A DNA stretch of 64,000 bases from Candidatus Thiodiazotropha sp. (ex Monitilora ramsayi) (GTDB taxonomy: Bacteria > Pseudomonadota > Gammaproteobacteria > Chromatiales > Chromatiaceae): assembly GCA_025655575.1 (NCBI GenBank), contig JAHXIP010000016.1, positions 1 to 64,000 on the forward strand, read 5' to 3'. The notes beneath the pieces were generated by a model. That model saw only the letters and a list, made by a program, of their open reading frames with translations. It did not search any database and was not told the DNA's origin. Shown here one piece after another: positions 8,112-16,882 of this stretch. Position numbers and translations under genes: made by a program. Each line of letters starts with the position of its first letter. Within the stretch, counting starts at the first letter, position 1.

Positions 8112-10079
8112 ATGAAGAGCCTGTGGAACGACAACGAAGCCTCAAGATGTGAAAGCGAGCTTGACCTGCGGGTCTACAGTTCGCGACTGCTAGGCTCGGA
8201 TCCTTCCCTGGTACTCCATGGGGGCGGCAATACCTCAGTCAAAATCACAGAAGCGGATCTCTTCGGCGAAGCGGAGGAGATCCTCTACGTCAAAGGCAGT
8301 GGCTGGGATCTGGCCACCATAGAATCAGCCGGATTCACCCCGGTACGCATGGCTCATCTATTGAAGCTGGCGCAACTGGATTTCCTCTCCGACAGTGAAA
8401 TGGTCAATCAGCTCAAGACCCATCAGACCCTTGCCTCTGCCCCCACCGCCTCTGTGGAGGCGATCCTGCATGCCGTGTTGCCCTATAAGTATGTCGATCA
8501 CACCCATGCTGATGCGATTGTCACAATCACCAATACGAAGGATGGTGAGGCCCGCATCCGTGATCTCTATGGTGACCGGCTGGTTGTCATCCCCTATGTG
8601 ATGCCTGGCTTCGATCTGGCCCGCATGGTTGCGGAACGATTTCCCCGGGAGGCCCACGAGGGAACGCTCGGCATGGTACTGATGAATCACGGCCTGTTTA
8701 CCTTCGGTGACAATGCACAGGTCTCCTATGAAAGAATGATTCGATTGGTGGACGAAGCGGAGTCTTACCTGCGAACACAGAATGCCTGGGAGTTGGTGCA
8801 AAATGCTGAAGAGACTGAAATCGATAGCCAGTCCATTGCAACACTACGCCGTGGTATCAGCGATGTGGCCGGTTTCCCGGTGATCTTGCAGAGCCATCGA
8901 ACAGAGGCTGAGATGAGCTTTTGCCAGCGTCCCGATCTTGCAGAGATTTCCCAACGCGGCCCCGCTACCCCGGACCATGTGATACGCACAAAACAACGAC
9001 CCATGCTGGGCAGCGAGGTCATGGACTATGTACTGGCCTATCAACAATATTTCGAAATCTACGCGGGTAGTGCCCGCACCCCGGTGGAGATGCTTGACCC
9101 GGCCCCAAGGGTTGTACTTGACCCGGTGTTAGGCATGCTCAGTGTCGGCAAGAACAGCCGGGAGGCCGGCATTGTTGCCGATATCTACCGGCATACAATG
9201 AAAATTATCCAGCGGGCGGAATCACTGGGGGGCTGGCAGGCACTCCCAGCAAGAGACATATTCGAGGTTGAGTACTGGGAACTGGAGCAGGCAAAACTGC
9301 GCAAGGCTGGTGCCACGCCTCCGTTCCAGGGTGAGGTCGCCCTGGTCACCGGCGCGGCATCGGGCATTGGCAGGGCCTGTGTGGAATCCCTGCTCAATCG
9401 TGGTGCCGCGGTGGTCGGTCTTGATCTGGATAACGCTATCGCCTATCAGCACGAGGGTACTGCATTTCTCGGTATTACCTGTGACGTCACAGATAGCCAG
9501 GCAATCGTAAGCGCCCTTCAGCAGACAATATTGCGATTCGGCGGCCTCGACATGCTGGTTCTCAACGCTGGTATTTTTCCTGGCGGATGTCCGGTAGCCG
9601 AGCTCGAACACGAAACCTGGCGACAGGTCATGCAGGTGAATCTGGATGCCAATCTGCAGCTGTTGCGAGAGTCCTATCCTTTCTTGAAACAGGCACCCAC
9701 CGGTGGTCGAGTCGTGGTGATCGGATCGAAAAATATTGCAGCACCCGGACAAGGTGCCGCTGCCTACTCTGCTTCCAAGGCAGCGCTCAATCAACTGGCG
9801 AGAGTCACAGCACTGGAGTGGGCTGGGGATGGCATCCGCATCAACAGTCTGCACCCAGACGCGGTCTTCGACACCGGCATCTGGACAGAGGAGGTACTGG
9901 CCGCCAGAGCAGCGCACTATGGGCTATCGGTCGATGCGTATAAGAAGAGAAACCTGTTGAAGACCGAGATTACCAGCCGGGATGTCGCGGAACTGACGGC
10001 TGAACTTTGCGACCGGCGCTTTAGTAAGACCACCGGCGCACAGATTCCTGTGGATGGAGGCAATGATCGGGTGATATGA
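8112..10079 (+). CDS. Bifunctional class II aldolase / short-chain dehydrogenase
   Basis: Starting at ATG 8112 (GGAG 12 bp upstream) it gives 655 residues. Residues about 1-400 are a class II aldolase/adducin domain, with metal-ligand histidines in YVDHTHADAI and in MNHGLFTFGD, and the phosphate-binding region HGGGNTSVK. Residues about 420-655 are a short-chain dehydrogenase with NAD-binding TGAASGIGRA and the catalytic pair in AAYSASKAALNQL. This architecture matches YuxG/RhaDE-type proteins, which couple retro-aldol cleavage of a ketose phosphate to lactaldehyde or aldehyde oxidation. The sugar is unknown here; no rhamnose or fucose genes are nearby. The upstream nucleoside transporter hints at a nucleoside- or deoxysugar-derived substrate, but that is inference. 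Confidence 0.85.
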   Translation: MKSLWNDNEASRCESELDLRVYSSRLLGSDPSLVLHGGGNTSVKITEADLFGEAEEILYVKGSGWDLATIESAGFTPVRMAHLLKLAQLDFLSDSEMVNQLKTHQTLASAPTASVEAILHAVLPYKYVDHTHADAIVTITNTKDGEARIRDLYGDRLVVIPYVMPGFDLARMVAERFPREAHEGTLGMVLMNHGLFTFGDNAQVSYERMIRLVDEAESYLRTQNAWELVQNAEETEIDSQSIATLRRGISDVAGFPVILQSHRTEAEMSFCQRPDLAEISQRGPATPDHVIRTKQRPMLGSEVMDYVLAYQQYFEIYAGSARTPVEMLDPAPRVVLDPVLGMLSVGKNSREAGIVADIYRHTMKIIQRAESLGGWQALPARDIFEVEYWELEQAKLRKAGATPPFQGEVALVTGAASGIGRACVESLLNRGAAVVGLDLDNAIAYQHEGTAFLGITCDVTDSQAIVSALQQTILRFGGLDMLVLNAGIFPGGCPVAELEHETWRQVMQVNLDANLQLLRESYPFLKQAPTGGRVVVIGSKNIAAPGQGAAAYSASKAALNQLARVTALEWAGDGIRINSLHPDAVFDTGIWTEEVLAARAAHYGLSVDAYKKRNLLKTEITSRDVAELTAELCDRRFSKTTGAQIPVDGGNDRVI

Positions 10080-10156
10080 AAAATTTCAGACGATTTATAT
10101 CCGGCAATCATCTCGGATAACTGTTTTGCTTGCTAGATGCGGCCCTAGCCGCACCT

Positions 10157-11113
10157 TCAACCCACTGCCGTCTCAATCGTCAACGGTTCCTCAACAGGGC
10201 TCACACCGCTAAGGTCACAGGCCCTGATCGACTCCCAGAGCAGATTGATCGCCTCAGGTCTCGGAAAACTCTTACGCCAAGCCAGGGCAACCCGGCGCTG
10301 GGAGTTGTCCACCGCAAGCGGCCGCGCCGTCAGTAGATCCCAGGGCATCTGATCCAGACCGATGGCCGTATCGGGCAACACAGTGATGCCTATGCCACTG
10401 GCTACCATATAACGGATAGTCTCAAGCGATCCGCCTTCCAGGTTTCTTTGTAGGCTGCCATCACCGGCACTCTTCTGCAGGCAACCCGGGCAGATACGCA
10501 GCACCTGATCACGGAAACAGTGCCCGTCACCCAACAACAGAACGTTTTCTCCATTTAGCTGTTCGGGCTGTATGGAAGCCATGGCAGCTAGCGGGTGCCT
10601 GTTCGGCAACAATACGGAGAAGCCTTCGTCATAGAGGGGTCGGGTTTGGATGCCTGGCTCTTCGAAGGGATAGGAGATGACAATGACATCAAGCTCACCC
10701 TGCTTGAGTTGATCATTCAGTATCGAGGTGAAATTCTCCCTGATGATCAACGGCATGCCCATCGCTTTCTGAGCCAGAACAGGCACAAGATGGGGCAGCA
10801 GATAGGGACCGATAGTATAGATGGCACCAACTCTCAATGGCCCCGAAAGCTGGTCCTTACTCTGACTGGCCAGTTCACGAATCACACCCGCTTCTTCAAG
10901 CACCCGCTGTGCCTGGGCGATGATGCGCTCACCGGCAGGTGTCAGGCTGACTTCGCCCTGGCCACGCTCGAAAAGCCCAACGCCCAGCTCCTCTTCCAGT
11001 TTTTTCACCGCGACACTGAGTGTCGGCTGGCTAACGAAACAAGATTCTGCGGCATGACCGAAATGCCGCTCTCTGGCGACGGCAACAATATATCGAAGTT
11101 CACTGAGTGTCAT
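10157..11113 (-). CDS. oxyR: OxyR, hydrogen peroxide-responsive LysR-type regulator
   Basis: From ATG 11113 the 318-residue protein starts MTLSELRYIVAVARERHFG, a standard LysR helix-turn-helix with VSQPTLSVAVKKLE. The peroxide-sensing cysteines of OxyR fall exactly at residues 199 and 208 (DGHCFRDQVLRICPG), the E. coli numbering. Oxidation forms a C199-C208 disulfide and switches the tetramer to an activator of catalase, peroxidase and thiol-repair genes. A start 33 bases upstream is possible but adds nothing conserved. It converges with the aldolase gene and diverges from cpdA, with about 240 bp between. No classical target gene adjoins it. Confidence 0.95.
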   Translation of the reverse strand: MTLSELRYIVAVARERHFGHAAESCFVSQPTLSVAVKKLEEELGVGLFERGQGEVSLTPAGERIIAQAQRVLEEAGVIRELASQSKDQLSGPLRVGAIYTIGPYLLPHLVPVLAQKAMGMPLIIRENFTSILNDQLKQGELDVIVISYPFEEPGIQTRPLYDEGFSVLLPNRHPLAAMASIQPEQLNGENVLLLGDGHCFRDQVLRICPGCLQKSAGDGSLQRNLEGGSLETIRYMVASGIGITVLPDTAIGLDQMPWDLLTARPLAVDNSQRRVALAWRKSFPRPEAINLLWESIRACDLSGVSPVEEPLTIETAVG

Positions 11114-11249
11114 AAAACATAGTGTAGACGAAGCGATAGAATTCACTAATCGGCGTCAGAAATGTTAACGCATCGTCAAAAAACGCGGAAAGTTTTGGAA
11201 AAAGTCACTAAGTTGAGGACAAATCTGTAAAAAAACGTGCTTTAGGTTT

Positions 11250-11278
11250 TTTTACTTTCATAAAAACTGATCTAATAT
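11250..11278 (+). promoter_or_regulatory. Candidate sigma-70 promoter for cpdA
   Basis: TTTTAC (11250-11255), a 17-bp spacer and TAATAT (11273-11278) lie in an AT-rich stretch about 70 bp before the cpdA ATG. Read by eye only. Confidence 0.4.
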
Positions 11279-11350
11279 TACTGAAATACATTAAATTAGG
11301 TTTACTGGGTATAACGAGCTGTCAATTCTTGGTAGCCTAAAAACTCTTAC

Positions 11351-12202
11351 ATGAAACGCGTCATGCGCAGCAGTTTAGATAATCAGCCTACAGCGCTTCG
11401 ATCGGTGCCGGAGAGAAGTTTGAAGGTACTTCAACTCACAGACAGCCATCTCTACGCTGACCCTTCCCGCTGTCTGCTCGGCATCAATACCCTGGAGACA
11501 TTCGATCAGGTACTGGCCCAGGCACTGCATGAGCGGGGCACACCTGATCTGCTGCTTGCAACCGGTGATTTGGTGCATGATGCCTCGGATACAGGTTACA
11601 AACGCCTGCTGGGTCGTCTCAAACTCACCGGTATTCCTACCTATTGCCTGCCCGGCAACCACGACCTGCCGCACAAAATGAGGCACGTGTTAAATCAGGA
11701 CAATGTCCATACGTTGCCCAGCGTACAGTCCAACGGATGGTCTCTGATTTTTCTTGACTCAACCATTCCCGGCAATGAGAGCGGTAATCTCGACAAGAAG
11801 CAGATGGAGATGCTGCAGCTACTGTTGGAAGCCCATCCCGACAAACACACGCTGATCTGCATGCATCATCATCCGCTACCAGTCGGCAGCCGCTGGATGG
11901 ATACCATGGCACTGAAGAATCCCGATCAGTTTTTCAACCTCATCGCTCAGCACCCTCAGGTCAAGGCGGTCCTCTGCGGACATATCCACCAGGAGTTCCG
12001 AGGTGAGCACAATGGGGTCAAGCTGCTGGGGACACCATCCACCTGCGTGCAGTTTATTGCCGGCCAGGACGACTTCGGCATCGATGCCTGCCCACCGGGC
12101 TATCGCTGGCTGACACTGCAGCCGAATGGGGAGATTGAGACTGGACTCGGTCTGTTACCGGAGGTCCCTTCCGGTCTCGACCTGGCCTCTATGGGCTACT
12201 GA
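11351..12202 (+). CDS. cpdA: 3',5'-cyclic-AMP phosphodiesterase CpdA
   Basis: The 283-residue metallophosphoesterase carries all class III phosphodiesterase metal motifs in order: TDSHL, GDLVHD, PGNHD, MHHHP and GHIHQE. Length and the opening KVLQLTDSHLYADP agree with E. coli CpdA (Icc), which hydrolyses cAMP to AMP using Fe/Mn in the cytoplasm and so tunes Crp-dependent expression. The N-terminus is about 20 residues longer than the conserved core, so a downstream Met near residue 5 is also possible. It is transcribed divergently from oxyR. No adenylate cyclase or crp gene is present in the window. Confidence 0.9.
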   Translation: MKRVMRSSLDNQPTALRSVPERSLKVLQLTDSHLYADPSRCLLGINTLETFDQVLAQALHERGTPDLLLATGDLVHDASDTGYKRLLGRLKLTGIPTYCLPGNHDLPHKMRHVLNQDNVHTLPSVQSNGWSLIFLDSTIPGNESGNLDKKQMEMLQLLLEAHPDKHTLICMHHHPLPVGSRWMDTMALKNPDQFFNLIAQHPQVKAVLCGHIHQEFRGEHNGVKLLGTPSTCVQFIAGQDDFGIDACPPGYRWLTLQPNGEIETGLGLLPEVPSGLDLASMGY

Positions 12203-12279
12203 TCCGTTAAAAGCAAATTGAACCGGCAGTACCTACAACTGCTATCAACCCAACTTTCTATCAAAAAAGACCACAGCGG

Positions 12280-12987
12280 TTAAAGCACCACCGGGACCTC
12301 GCCTGAAACCACTATCCCATCACTCTGATGTCCTATCCGCAGAGCCACCACCTCCACGCCTTGCTTCACCACTTGACGCAATGTCTTTGCATAGATGGGG
12401 TCAATCTCTTCCGCTGGACGAAAACAGGAACCTTCAGGCCGGTTAAGCGCATAGACCATCACACCTCTATACCCCTGCCTACAAGCCTCAGCCAGCAACT
12501 CCAGATGTTTGCGTCCGCGAATTGTCACCGCATCGGGAAATGCCAGCGCATCATCCAGCCACAGGGTGACGTTTTTCACTTCCACCCAGGCCTCCGCCGC
12601 TTCTCCATTCGAGAGAAACAGATCAAATCTCGCACGTTCAAAACCAGGGGGGTCAAATACAACCTCCCGTCTGACTGATGCGTACCCCTTCAGCTGGGGA
12701 ATTTGTTCCTGCCGGACGGCCTCCTCTATGACCGGATTACTCCTGCCGGTATGAACCCCTATCCAGCCATTCCCCATGTCTACCCGCTCCAGGGTCCAGG
12801 CGAGCTTGCGTTTGGGATTGTCGCTATGACTGAGCTGGACAGGGGCATCCGGAGACCAACAACCCTGCATGCTGCCGGTATTGGGACAGTGAGCCGTAAC
12901 CATCTGGCCATCAGGTAGCACCACATCTGCCAGAAACCGCTTATATCGTTTGACAATACGACCTTCAGTGAGTGGTGGTAACCGCAT
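12280..12987 (-). CDS. sfsA: SfsA family protein
   Basis: Start ATG 12987 gives 235 residues beginning MRLPPLTEGRIVKRYKRFL; an upstream in-frame start adds 16 non-conserved residues. Diagnostic blocks are HCPNTGSM near residue 35, the nuclease-like DLFL..EAWVEVKNVTLW core and FPDAVTIRGRKHL. The SfsA fold combines an OB-like N-terminus with a restriction-endonuclease-like C-terminus. The E. coli gene was named for stimulating sugar (maltose) fermentation and binds DNA, but its biochemical role is unsettled. It is divergently arranged with the proline-rich secreted protein gene. Confidence 0.92.
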   Translation of the reverse strand: MRLPPLTEGRIVKRYKRFLADVVLPDGQMVTAHCPNTGSMQGCWSPDAPVQLSHSDNPKRKLAWTLERVDMGNGWIGVHTGRSNPVIEEAVRQEQIPQLKGYASVRREVVFDPPGFERARFDLFLSNGEAAEAWVEVKNVTLWLDDALAFPDAVTIRGRKHLELLAEACRQGYRGVMVYALNRPEGSCFRPAEEIDPIYAKTLRQVVKQGVEVVALRIGHQSDGIVVSGEVPVVL

Positions 12988-13072
12988 CTTTTTGCATGAC
13001 TTCCAATAGAGACTTAGTATTGTCGTTATCAACACCTATTAAAACGACCCGCTAGTACCCGAGGATAATATA

Positions 13073-13831
13073 ATGAAACGACACCTCTGGCCGATTGCCT
13101 GGAGCATTTTTCTGGCATCCTCTCCCGTGACGGCACAAGACCTCTACAGCCCGTCATACGAGAATGATACTGAGAACCGGGAATTCCATTTCAACCCAAA
13201 CAATGTCATGAACCGGATGCCAAACCCCATGCAGGGTATCTTCGGCTCCTCCAATCGACGCTACAACAGCTACCCTAGCGGTCGCTACGCACCACCTCCC
13301 GCCTATCCGCCCGGATATGGGTACCCAGCGTATCAGCCACCCACGGGCTATGGTTACGGAACAGCACCTGGTGGATATGCAAACACCCTTACACCGCCTG
13401 CTGTGTCACGGCCCAAACCCCAGCCTGTCATTGCGCCAGAAAACAAAGCTCCCTATCAAGCGCAATCATTGCCCAAACCTGAGTATCAAGCCCCAGGCAC
13501 AATGCAGGGTTATCGTTTTCGCCCCATGGACAATCAGGCTGATCCCAGTAAAAACAACACCGTAGATACGGCTGCACCCACTCAACCACCAGCGCCCCTA
13601 TCAACAATCCCCTCAATGGTGACAGCCCCCCCACAGGAGCCCCTGGCTCCGATGACTTATCCGCCAGCCCTTGCGGCGCCTGAACCCTTAGCTCCATTGA
13701 CCTACCCTGACACGCAAAAGGACACAGCACCCCCTATCAAGAAAGCACCGGAAACCGTGACACACGAGGGACGCACCATGAAATTCAGACCGTTGGACCA
13801 ACCGGGCTACACACCAGGCCTCGATCAGTAA
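13073..13831 (+). CDS. Secreted proline-rich protein of unknown function with internal repeats
   Basis: The 252-residue product starts at ATG 13073 with GAGGA about 8 bases upstream. A signal peptide (MKRHLWPIAWSIFLASSPVTA) precedes a low-complexity Pro/Tyr/Gly/Gln region (residues about 60-105, PPAYPPGYGYP type). Two kinds of internal repeat are visible: EPLAPMTYP and EPLAPLTYP about 15 residues apart, and RFRPMDNQ and KFRPLDQP in the middle and at the C-terminus. There is no cysteine in the mature part. It probably works in the periplasm or at the cell surface; I recognise no family. The conserved-looking FRP(M/L)D motif is the best handle for a search. Confidence 0.65.
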   Translation: MKRHLWPIAWSIFLASSPVTAQDLYSPSYENDTENREFHFNPNNVMNRMPNPMQGIFGSSNRRYNSYPSGRYAPPPAYPPGYGYPAYQPPTGYGYGTAPGGYANTLTPPAVSRPKPQPVIAPENKAPYQAQSLPKPEYQAPGTMQGYRFRPMDNQADPSKNNTVDTAAPTQPPAPLSTIPSMVTAPPQEPLAPMTYPPALAAPEPLAPLTYPDTQKDTAPPIKKAPETVTHEGRTMKFRPLDQPGYTPGLDQ

Positions 13832-13961
13832 TACGCGTATTCAAGCGGAATTTATTCCGCGCTGATGCGGCACAAGATGACAAGAGACCCCAGGGATTGA
13901 TTCTCTGTCATCATGTAAAAATGTCAGCAGTATAACGATCGGAGTGGTAATTAAACTTTGG

Positions 13962-14252
13962 TCAGCCCACGCTAAATTGGGAGAAATCCTGGTAATCCAT
14001 AAACTCACAGGCAACGCCGGATACCTGAGCATTCTCCGGACCTTTACTGAGCCAGCCGCGCATCTCCTCCACGGCTTCCACTTCACCACAAGCCACCACC
14101 TCCACGCGTCCATCCATCAGGTTTTTGGCATAACCGGTGAGGCCTAGCTGCTGAGCCTGATGGCGGGCTGAAGCACGGAAGAAGACACCCTGCACCCGAC
14201 CTGCCACCAGACAGCGGACACAGACATCTCTGGTCTTTATGTTTTCATTCAT
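13962..14252 (-). CDS. acyP: Acylphosphatase
   Basis: The 96-residue protein has the two acylphosphatase signatures: GRVQGVFFRAS (catalytic Arg in the phosphate loop) and GYAKNLMDGRVEV (catalytic Asn). The family hydrolyses acyl phosphates such as acetyl phosphate or carbamoyl phosphate in the cytoplasm. Its start overlaps the end of the adaptor gene by 8 bp, making it the last gene of a five-gene minus-strand operon. A link between this cytosolic enzyme and the envelope proteins upstream is not obvious. Confidence 0.92.
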   Translation of the reverse strand: MNENIKTRDVCVRCLVAGRVQGVFFRASARHQAQQLGLTGYAKNLMDGRVEVVACGEVEAVEEMRGWLSKGPENAQVSGVACEFMDYQDFSQFSVG

Positions 14253-15030
14253 CGGGCAATCTTAACACTGCCTGCTCACCAGCCCGCAAGCCCATTCCTT
14301 CCACGGGGGTAAAACCCGCTTCGACGGCATAGAGAGCACCATTGGTGGATGTTGCTATGGGGTCCAAGCCCAGCAACAGGATCTCACCCTCAAGCCACTT
14401 ACCACGCACGCCAATTTTCACAGGATCACCGATCTGCAAACGGGGAAGTACTCGTTCATCAATCTGCGCTGAAGCCCTCATCCGCTTATTTTCAACCAGA
14501 GTGATCAGTGGTGTGGCATCCAGTCGATTGATGACCGACTGTCCAGGTTGCACATGCAATGCCGCCACCAGACCATTGAATGGCGCATTGATGCGACTGT
14601 ACTCTTTCTGTAGACGGATAGCCGTCAATTTGGCCTCAGCCTCCCGAAAGGCCGCATCTGCCTTAGCTGCTTCGATCTCCGCCAGTTTTCGCTCGTGATC
14701 CGACAGCAGTGTCCGGTCATAAAGCTCCAGAGAGCGGTCCAGCTCACGCCGTGCTTCGTTGTTCACCTGCATAGCGGCTTCCCGCCGCGACTCGGCAGCA
14801 GCTAAACGGGCATTTAGTTTACGCTGATCGAGCTCTATCAACAGGGCGCCTTGGGTGACCTGGTCCCCTACCGAAACATTCACCTTACCCACCATGCCAC
14901 TGCTCACTGTGGTCAGTGTTACCCGATTGAACCAATCGGTGACTGCCGAGAGATCTTGCGCTTTGAGTTGACTGCTGAATAGCAGAACACCAATCAAGAG
15001 CGTGCCCAGGACGCTTGCCTTTCTTCTCAT
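14245..15030 (-). CDS. Short HlyD/RND-type periplasmic adaptor (membrane fusion protein)
   Basis: The 261-residue protein begins with a signal peptide or anchor (RKASVLGTLLIGVLLFSSQLKA). Half-lipoyl motifs follow (GMVGKVNVSVGDQVTQGALL and INAPFNGLVAALHVQPGQSV) on either side of a coiled-coil hairpin (about residues 72-140). A beta-barrel segment (RMRASAQIDERVLPRLQIGDPV) and a short membrane-proximal end complete it. RND and ABC adaptors are usually 350-450 residues, so this is a minimal version. It overlaps the tolC-like gene by 4 bp and acyP by 8 bp. No RND, MFS or ABC pump gene is present in the operon, so its inner-membrane partner is either elsewhere or absent. Confidence 0.8.
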   Translation of the reverse strand: MRRKASVLGTLLIGVLLFSSQLKAQDLSAVTDWFNRVTLTTVSSGMVGKVNVSVGDQVTQGALLIELDQRKLNARLAAAESRREAAMQVNNEARRELDRSLELYDRTLLSDHERKLAEIEAAKADAAFREAEAKLTAIRLQKEYSRINAPFNGLVAALHVQPGQSVINRLDATPLITLVENKRMRASAQIDERVLPRLQIGDPVKIGVRGKWLEGEILLLGLDPIATSTNGALYAVEAGFTPVEGMGLRAGEQAVLRLPDE

Positions 15031-16337
15031 TTCAGCCTCTCTTCCGGTTGCAACAGAGTTCCCGTCAACGCCTTCAGGTGTGCCTGCAACAGTAGCCTAT
15101 CAAACAAATTCTGTGACGTTCTCCACTGGATATCGGCGATCTGGGTCATGGAATCACCCAGGTCTGTCTGCTGATCCAGATCGTAAAGCGTACGGCTTCG
15201 GTCAAGGTAGAGGTCACGAAAATCGGCCGTCACCAACAACGACTCAGCCTCAATCCGAAGTCTGTCCAGCGCCATCCAAGCATCCAGTACCTGCTGGTGT
15301 ATCTGCAGCTCATAGGCTGCCAACTCAGCCTCTTTCTGCTGCAGAATAGCCCTTTGTTCAGCTGCCTTAGCGTCCACCCGGTTACCGGTATACAAGGGCA
15401 CTTCAATGACCAGGGCAGCCGTCAGCGGATTTCGTCCACCCAATTCCCGTTGGTAGGTGGCAGCCTCCAATTCACCACGCAGTACAGGGTTGTCTACTGC
15501 CTCACTGGCATGCAGTTGCTTGCGCGCAGCCTCAACCTCAGCACGCAAAGCCAAGAGTTCGGGGTTGTCGACAAGCGCTTTTTCAATCCAGACCTCGAAC
15601 TCTTCACCGGTCGTTTCAACCTGTAGATCCGGCATCACCAGATCCGCTGGTAGATCTGTTGGCCGGTTCAGACTGATCGCCAGTTGCGAACGGGTGATGC
15701 GTTGCTGGTTGGCGCTGGCGCTTAGCTCATTACGTGCCTGTTGATAGAGGCTCTCCAACTCCAGCAGATCGATATCCGAAACCTTACCCAGCTCATGCCT
15801 GTTGGATGCCCGATCAAAGCGAATGAAGGCAATTGAGAGCGCTTCGTTATCCCGTGCGTGTTTCAGATCGGCCAGCAGAACGGCAAAAAAACGCTCCATC
15901 ACCGCTAACCGGCGTTGTTGTCTGACGGCTTTCAGTCGCCATTCCCGAGACGCGAGAGTCGCCTCCGCCGCCTCCTCTGCACGGGCGGTCCGGCCAAAAT
16001 CATAGAGCTGCTTGCTGAGATTGAGCCGGGCGAGGCTGTCATTGTGGGATTGGTAGATGGAGATTTCAGAAGGATCGATGGCACGCAATTCACCGGTAAA
16101 CTTCACTTGCGTGTCATACACCGACTCCACCTGCTGACGCCGAGCCAACGCCTGTGCCAGGGCCGCATCGGCCAACAACCTGTCGGGATGGACTTCATCG
16201 GCGATTGCCAGTGCCTGCTCCAGGGAGAGCGGCGATGGGAGGGGATCCTGTGCCCAAGCCGGTGCATAGGCACCTATGTGGATAACCAGCGTCAGCAAGC
16301 CACCGATCGTAGTCCTTTGCCGGCGTGAACGACTCAC
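15027..16337 (-). CDS. TolC-family outer membrane efflux protein
   Basis: The 436-residue protein starts with GTG 16337, overlapping the stop of the thioredoxin-like gene (GTGA). A signal peptide ends at AWA-QD. Two structural repeats of long amphipathic helices typical of the OEP fold follow, including LSLEQALAIADEVHPD near the N-terminus and the second-repeat counterpart NRVDAKAAEQRAIL. TolC homologues form trimeric channels that dock with periplasmic adaptors. The adjacent short adaptor is the obvious partner. The fold is clear; the transported substrate is unknown. Confidence 0.85.
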   Translation of the reverse strand: MSRSRRQRTTIGGLLTLVIHIGAYAPAWAQDPLPSPLSLEQALAIADEVHPDRLLADAALAQALARRQQVESVYDTQVKFTGELRAIDPSEISIYQSHNDSLARLNLSKQLYDFGRTARAEEAAEATLASREWRLKAVRQQRRLAVMERFFAVLLADLKHARDNEALSIAFIRFDRASNRHELGKVSDIDLLELESLYQQARNELSASANQQRITRSQLAISLNRPTDLPADLVMPDLQVETTGEEFEVWIEKALVDNPELLALRAEVEAARKQLHASEAVDNPVLRGELEAATYQRELGGRNPLTAALVIEVPLYTGNRVDAKAAEQRAILQQKEAELAAYELQIHQQVLDAWMALDRLRIEAESLLVTADFRDLYLDRSRTLYDLDQQTDLGDSMTQIADIQWRTSQNLFDRLLLQAHLKALTGTLLQPEERLK

Positions 16338-16873
16338 TGCTGTCTGAGTTCCTTTTTCTTCTGTCTCTTGTAGCGGGAAAAATTGGTCTTCTGAAAGTGG
16401 TCATTGACAACAAACTCACCCAACCAAAGGAACTCGCGTGCATCATTTGTGGCGCCGGTAAAGCGGGTCATCATTTTGCCTTCCAGATCGAAAAAACCAA
16501 ATACCGGTGTGGCACGCACTTTATGCATTTTAAAGGCGAAATCCTTCTCTTTCATGGGCGTCCCTTTGAAATCCGCTATCTCCACATCACCTTCAATATC
16601 CACTGTGTAGATCAGAAAGTGTTCCTTGAAATAGTCCTGCACCTCAACCTGATTGAGTACCCGGGTCTTCATTCGGTGGCAGAAGGGGCATTCATCCATC
16701 TCGAACATGATGAGCACACCCTTCTTTCCTTCATCCCTGGCGGTTTCCAGCTCTTCACTGAAATCGCCCAGGCTCCGATCGAAGAAAAACTCGCCAGGGT
16801 CACGGGTTGCACCTTGAGCATCAGCCAGGGTGATCAGTAATAGCAAAGGCAACCAGAGTAATCGTCTACGCAT
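16334..16873 (-). CDS. Periplasmic thioredoxin-fold protein with CPFC active site
   Basis: The 179-residue protein has a signal peptide (MRRRLLWLPLLLLITLADAQG) and a thioredoxin fold with active site MDECPFCHRMK near residue 60 and the cis-proline loop RATPVFGFFD. The sequence around the motif, including an N-terminal ELETARDEGKKGVLIMFE, resembles the SoxW / DsbC-like thioredoxin_2 group rather than cytoplasmic thioredoxin. The C-terminus ends in a very basic stretch (RYKRQKKKELRQQ). It is the second gene of the operon, 9 bp after the TlpA-like gene and overlapping the tolC-like gene. It probably reduces or isomerises disulfides in the periplasm. Confidence 0.8.
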   Translation of the reverse strand: MRRRLLWLPLLLLITLADAQGATRDPGEFFFDRSLGDFSEELETARDEGKKGVLIMFEMDECPFCHRMKTRVLNQVEVQDYFKEHFLIYTVDIEGDVEIADFKGTPMKEKDFAFKMHKVRATPVFGFFDLEGKMMTRFTGATNDAREFLWLGEFVVNDHFQKTNFSRYKRQKKKELRQQ

Positions 16874-16882
16874 GGTTTTCTC

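Noticed and set aside
9222..9917. 231-codon minus-strand open frame opposite the aldolase/dehydrogenase
   Set aside because: It is antisense to a well-supported Rossmann domain and shows no motif or ribosome-binding site.
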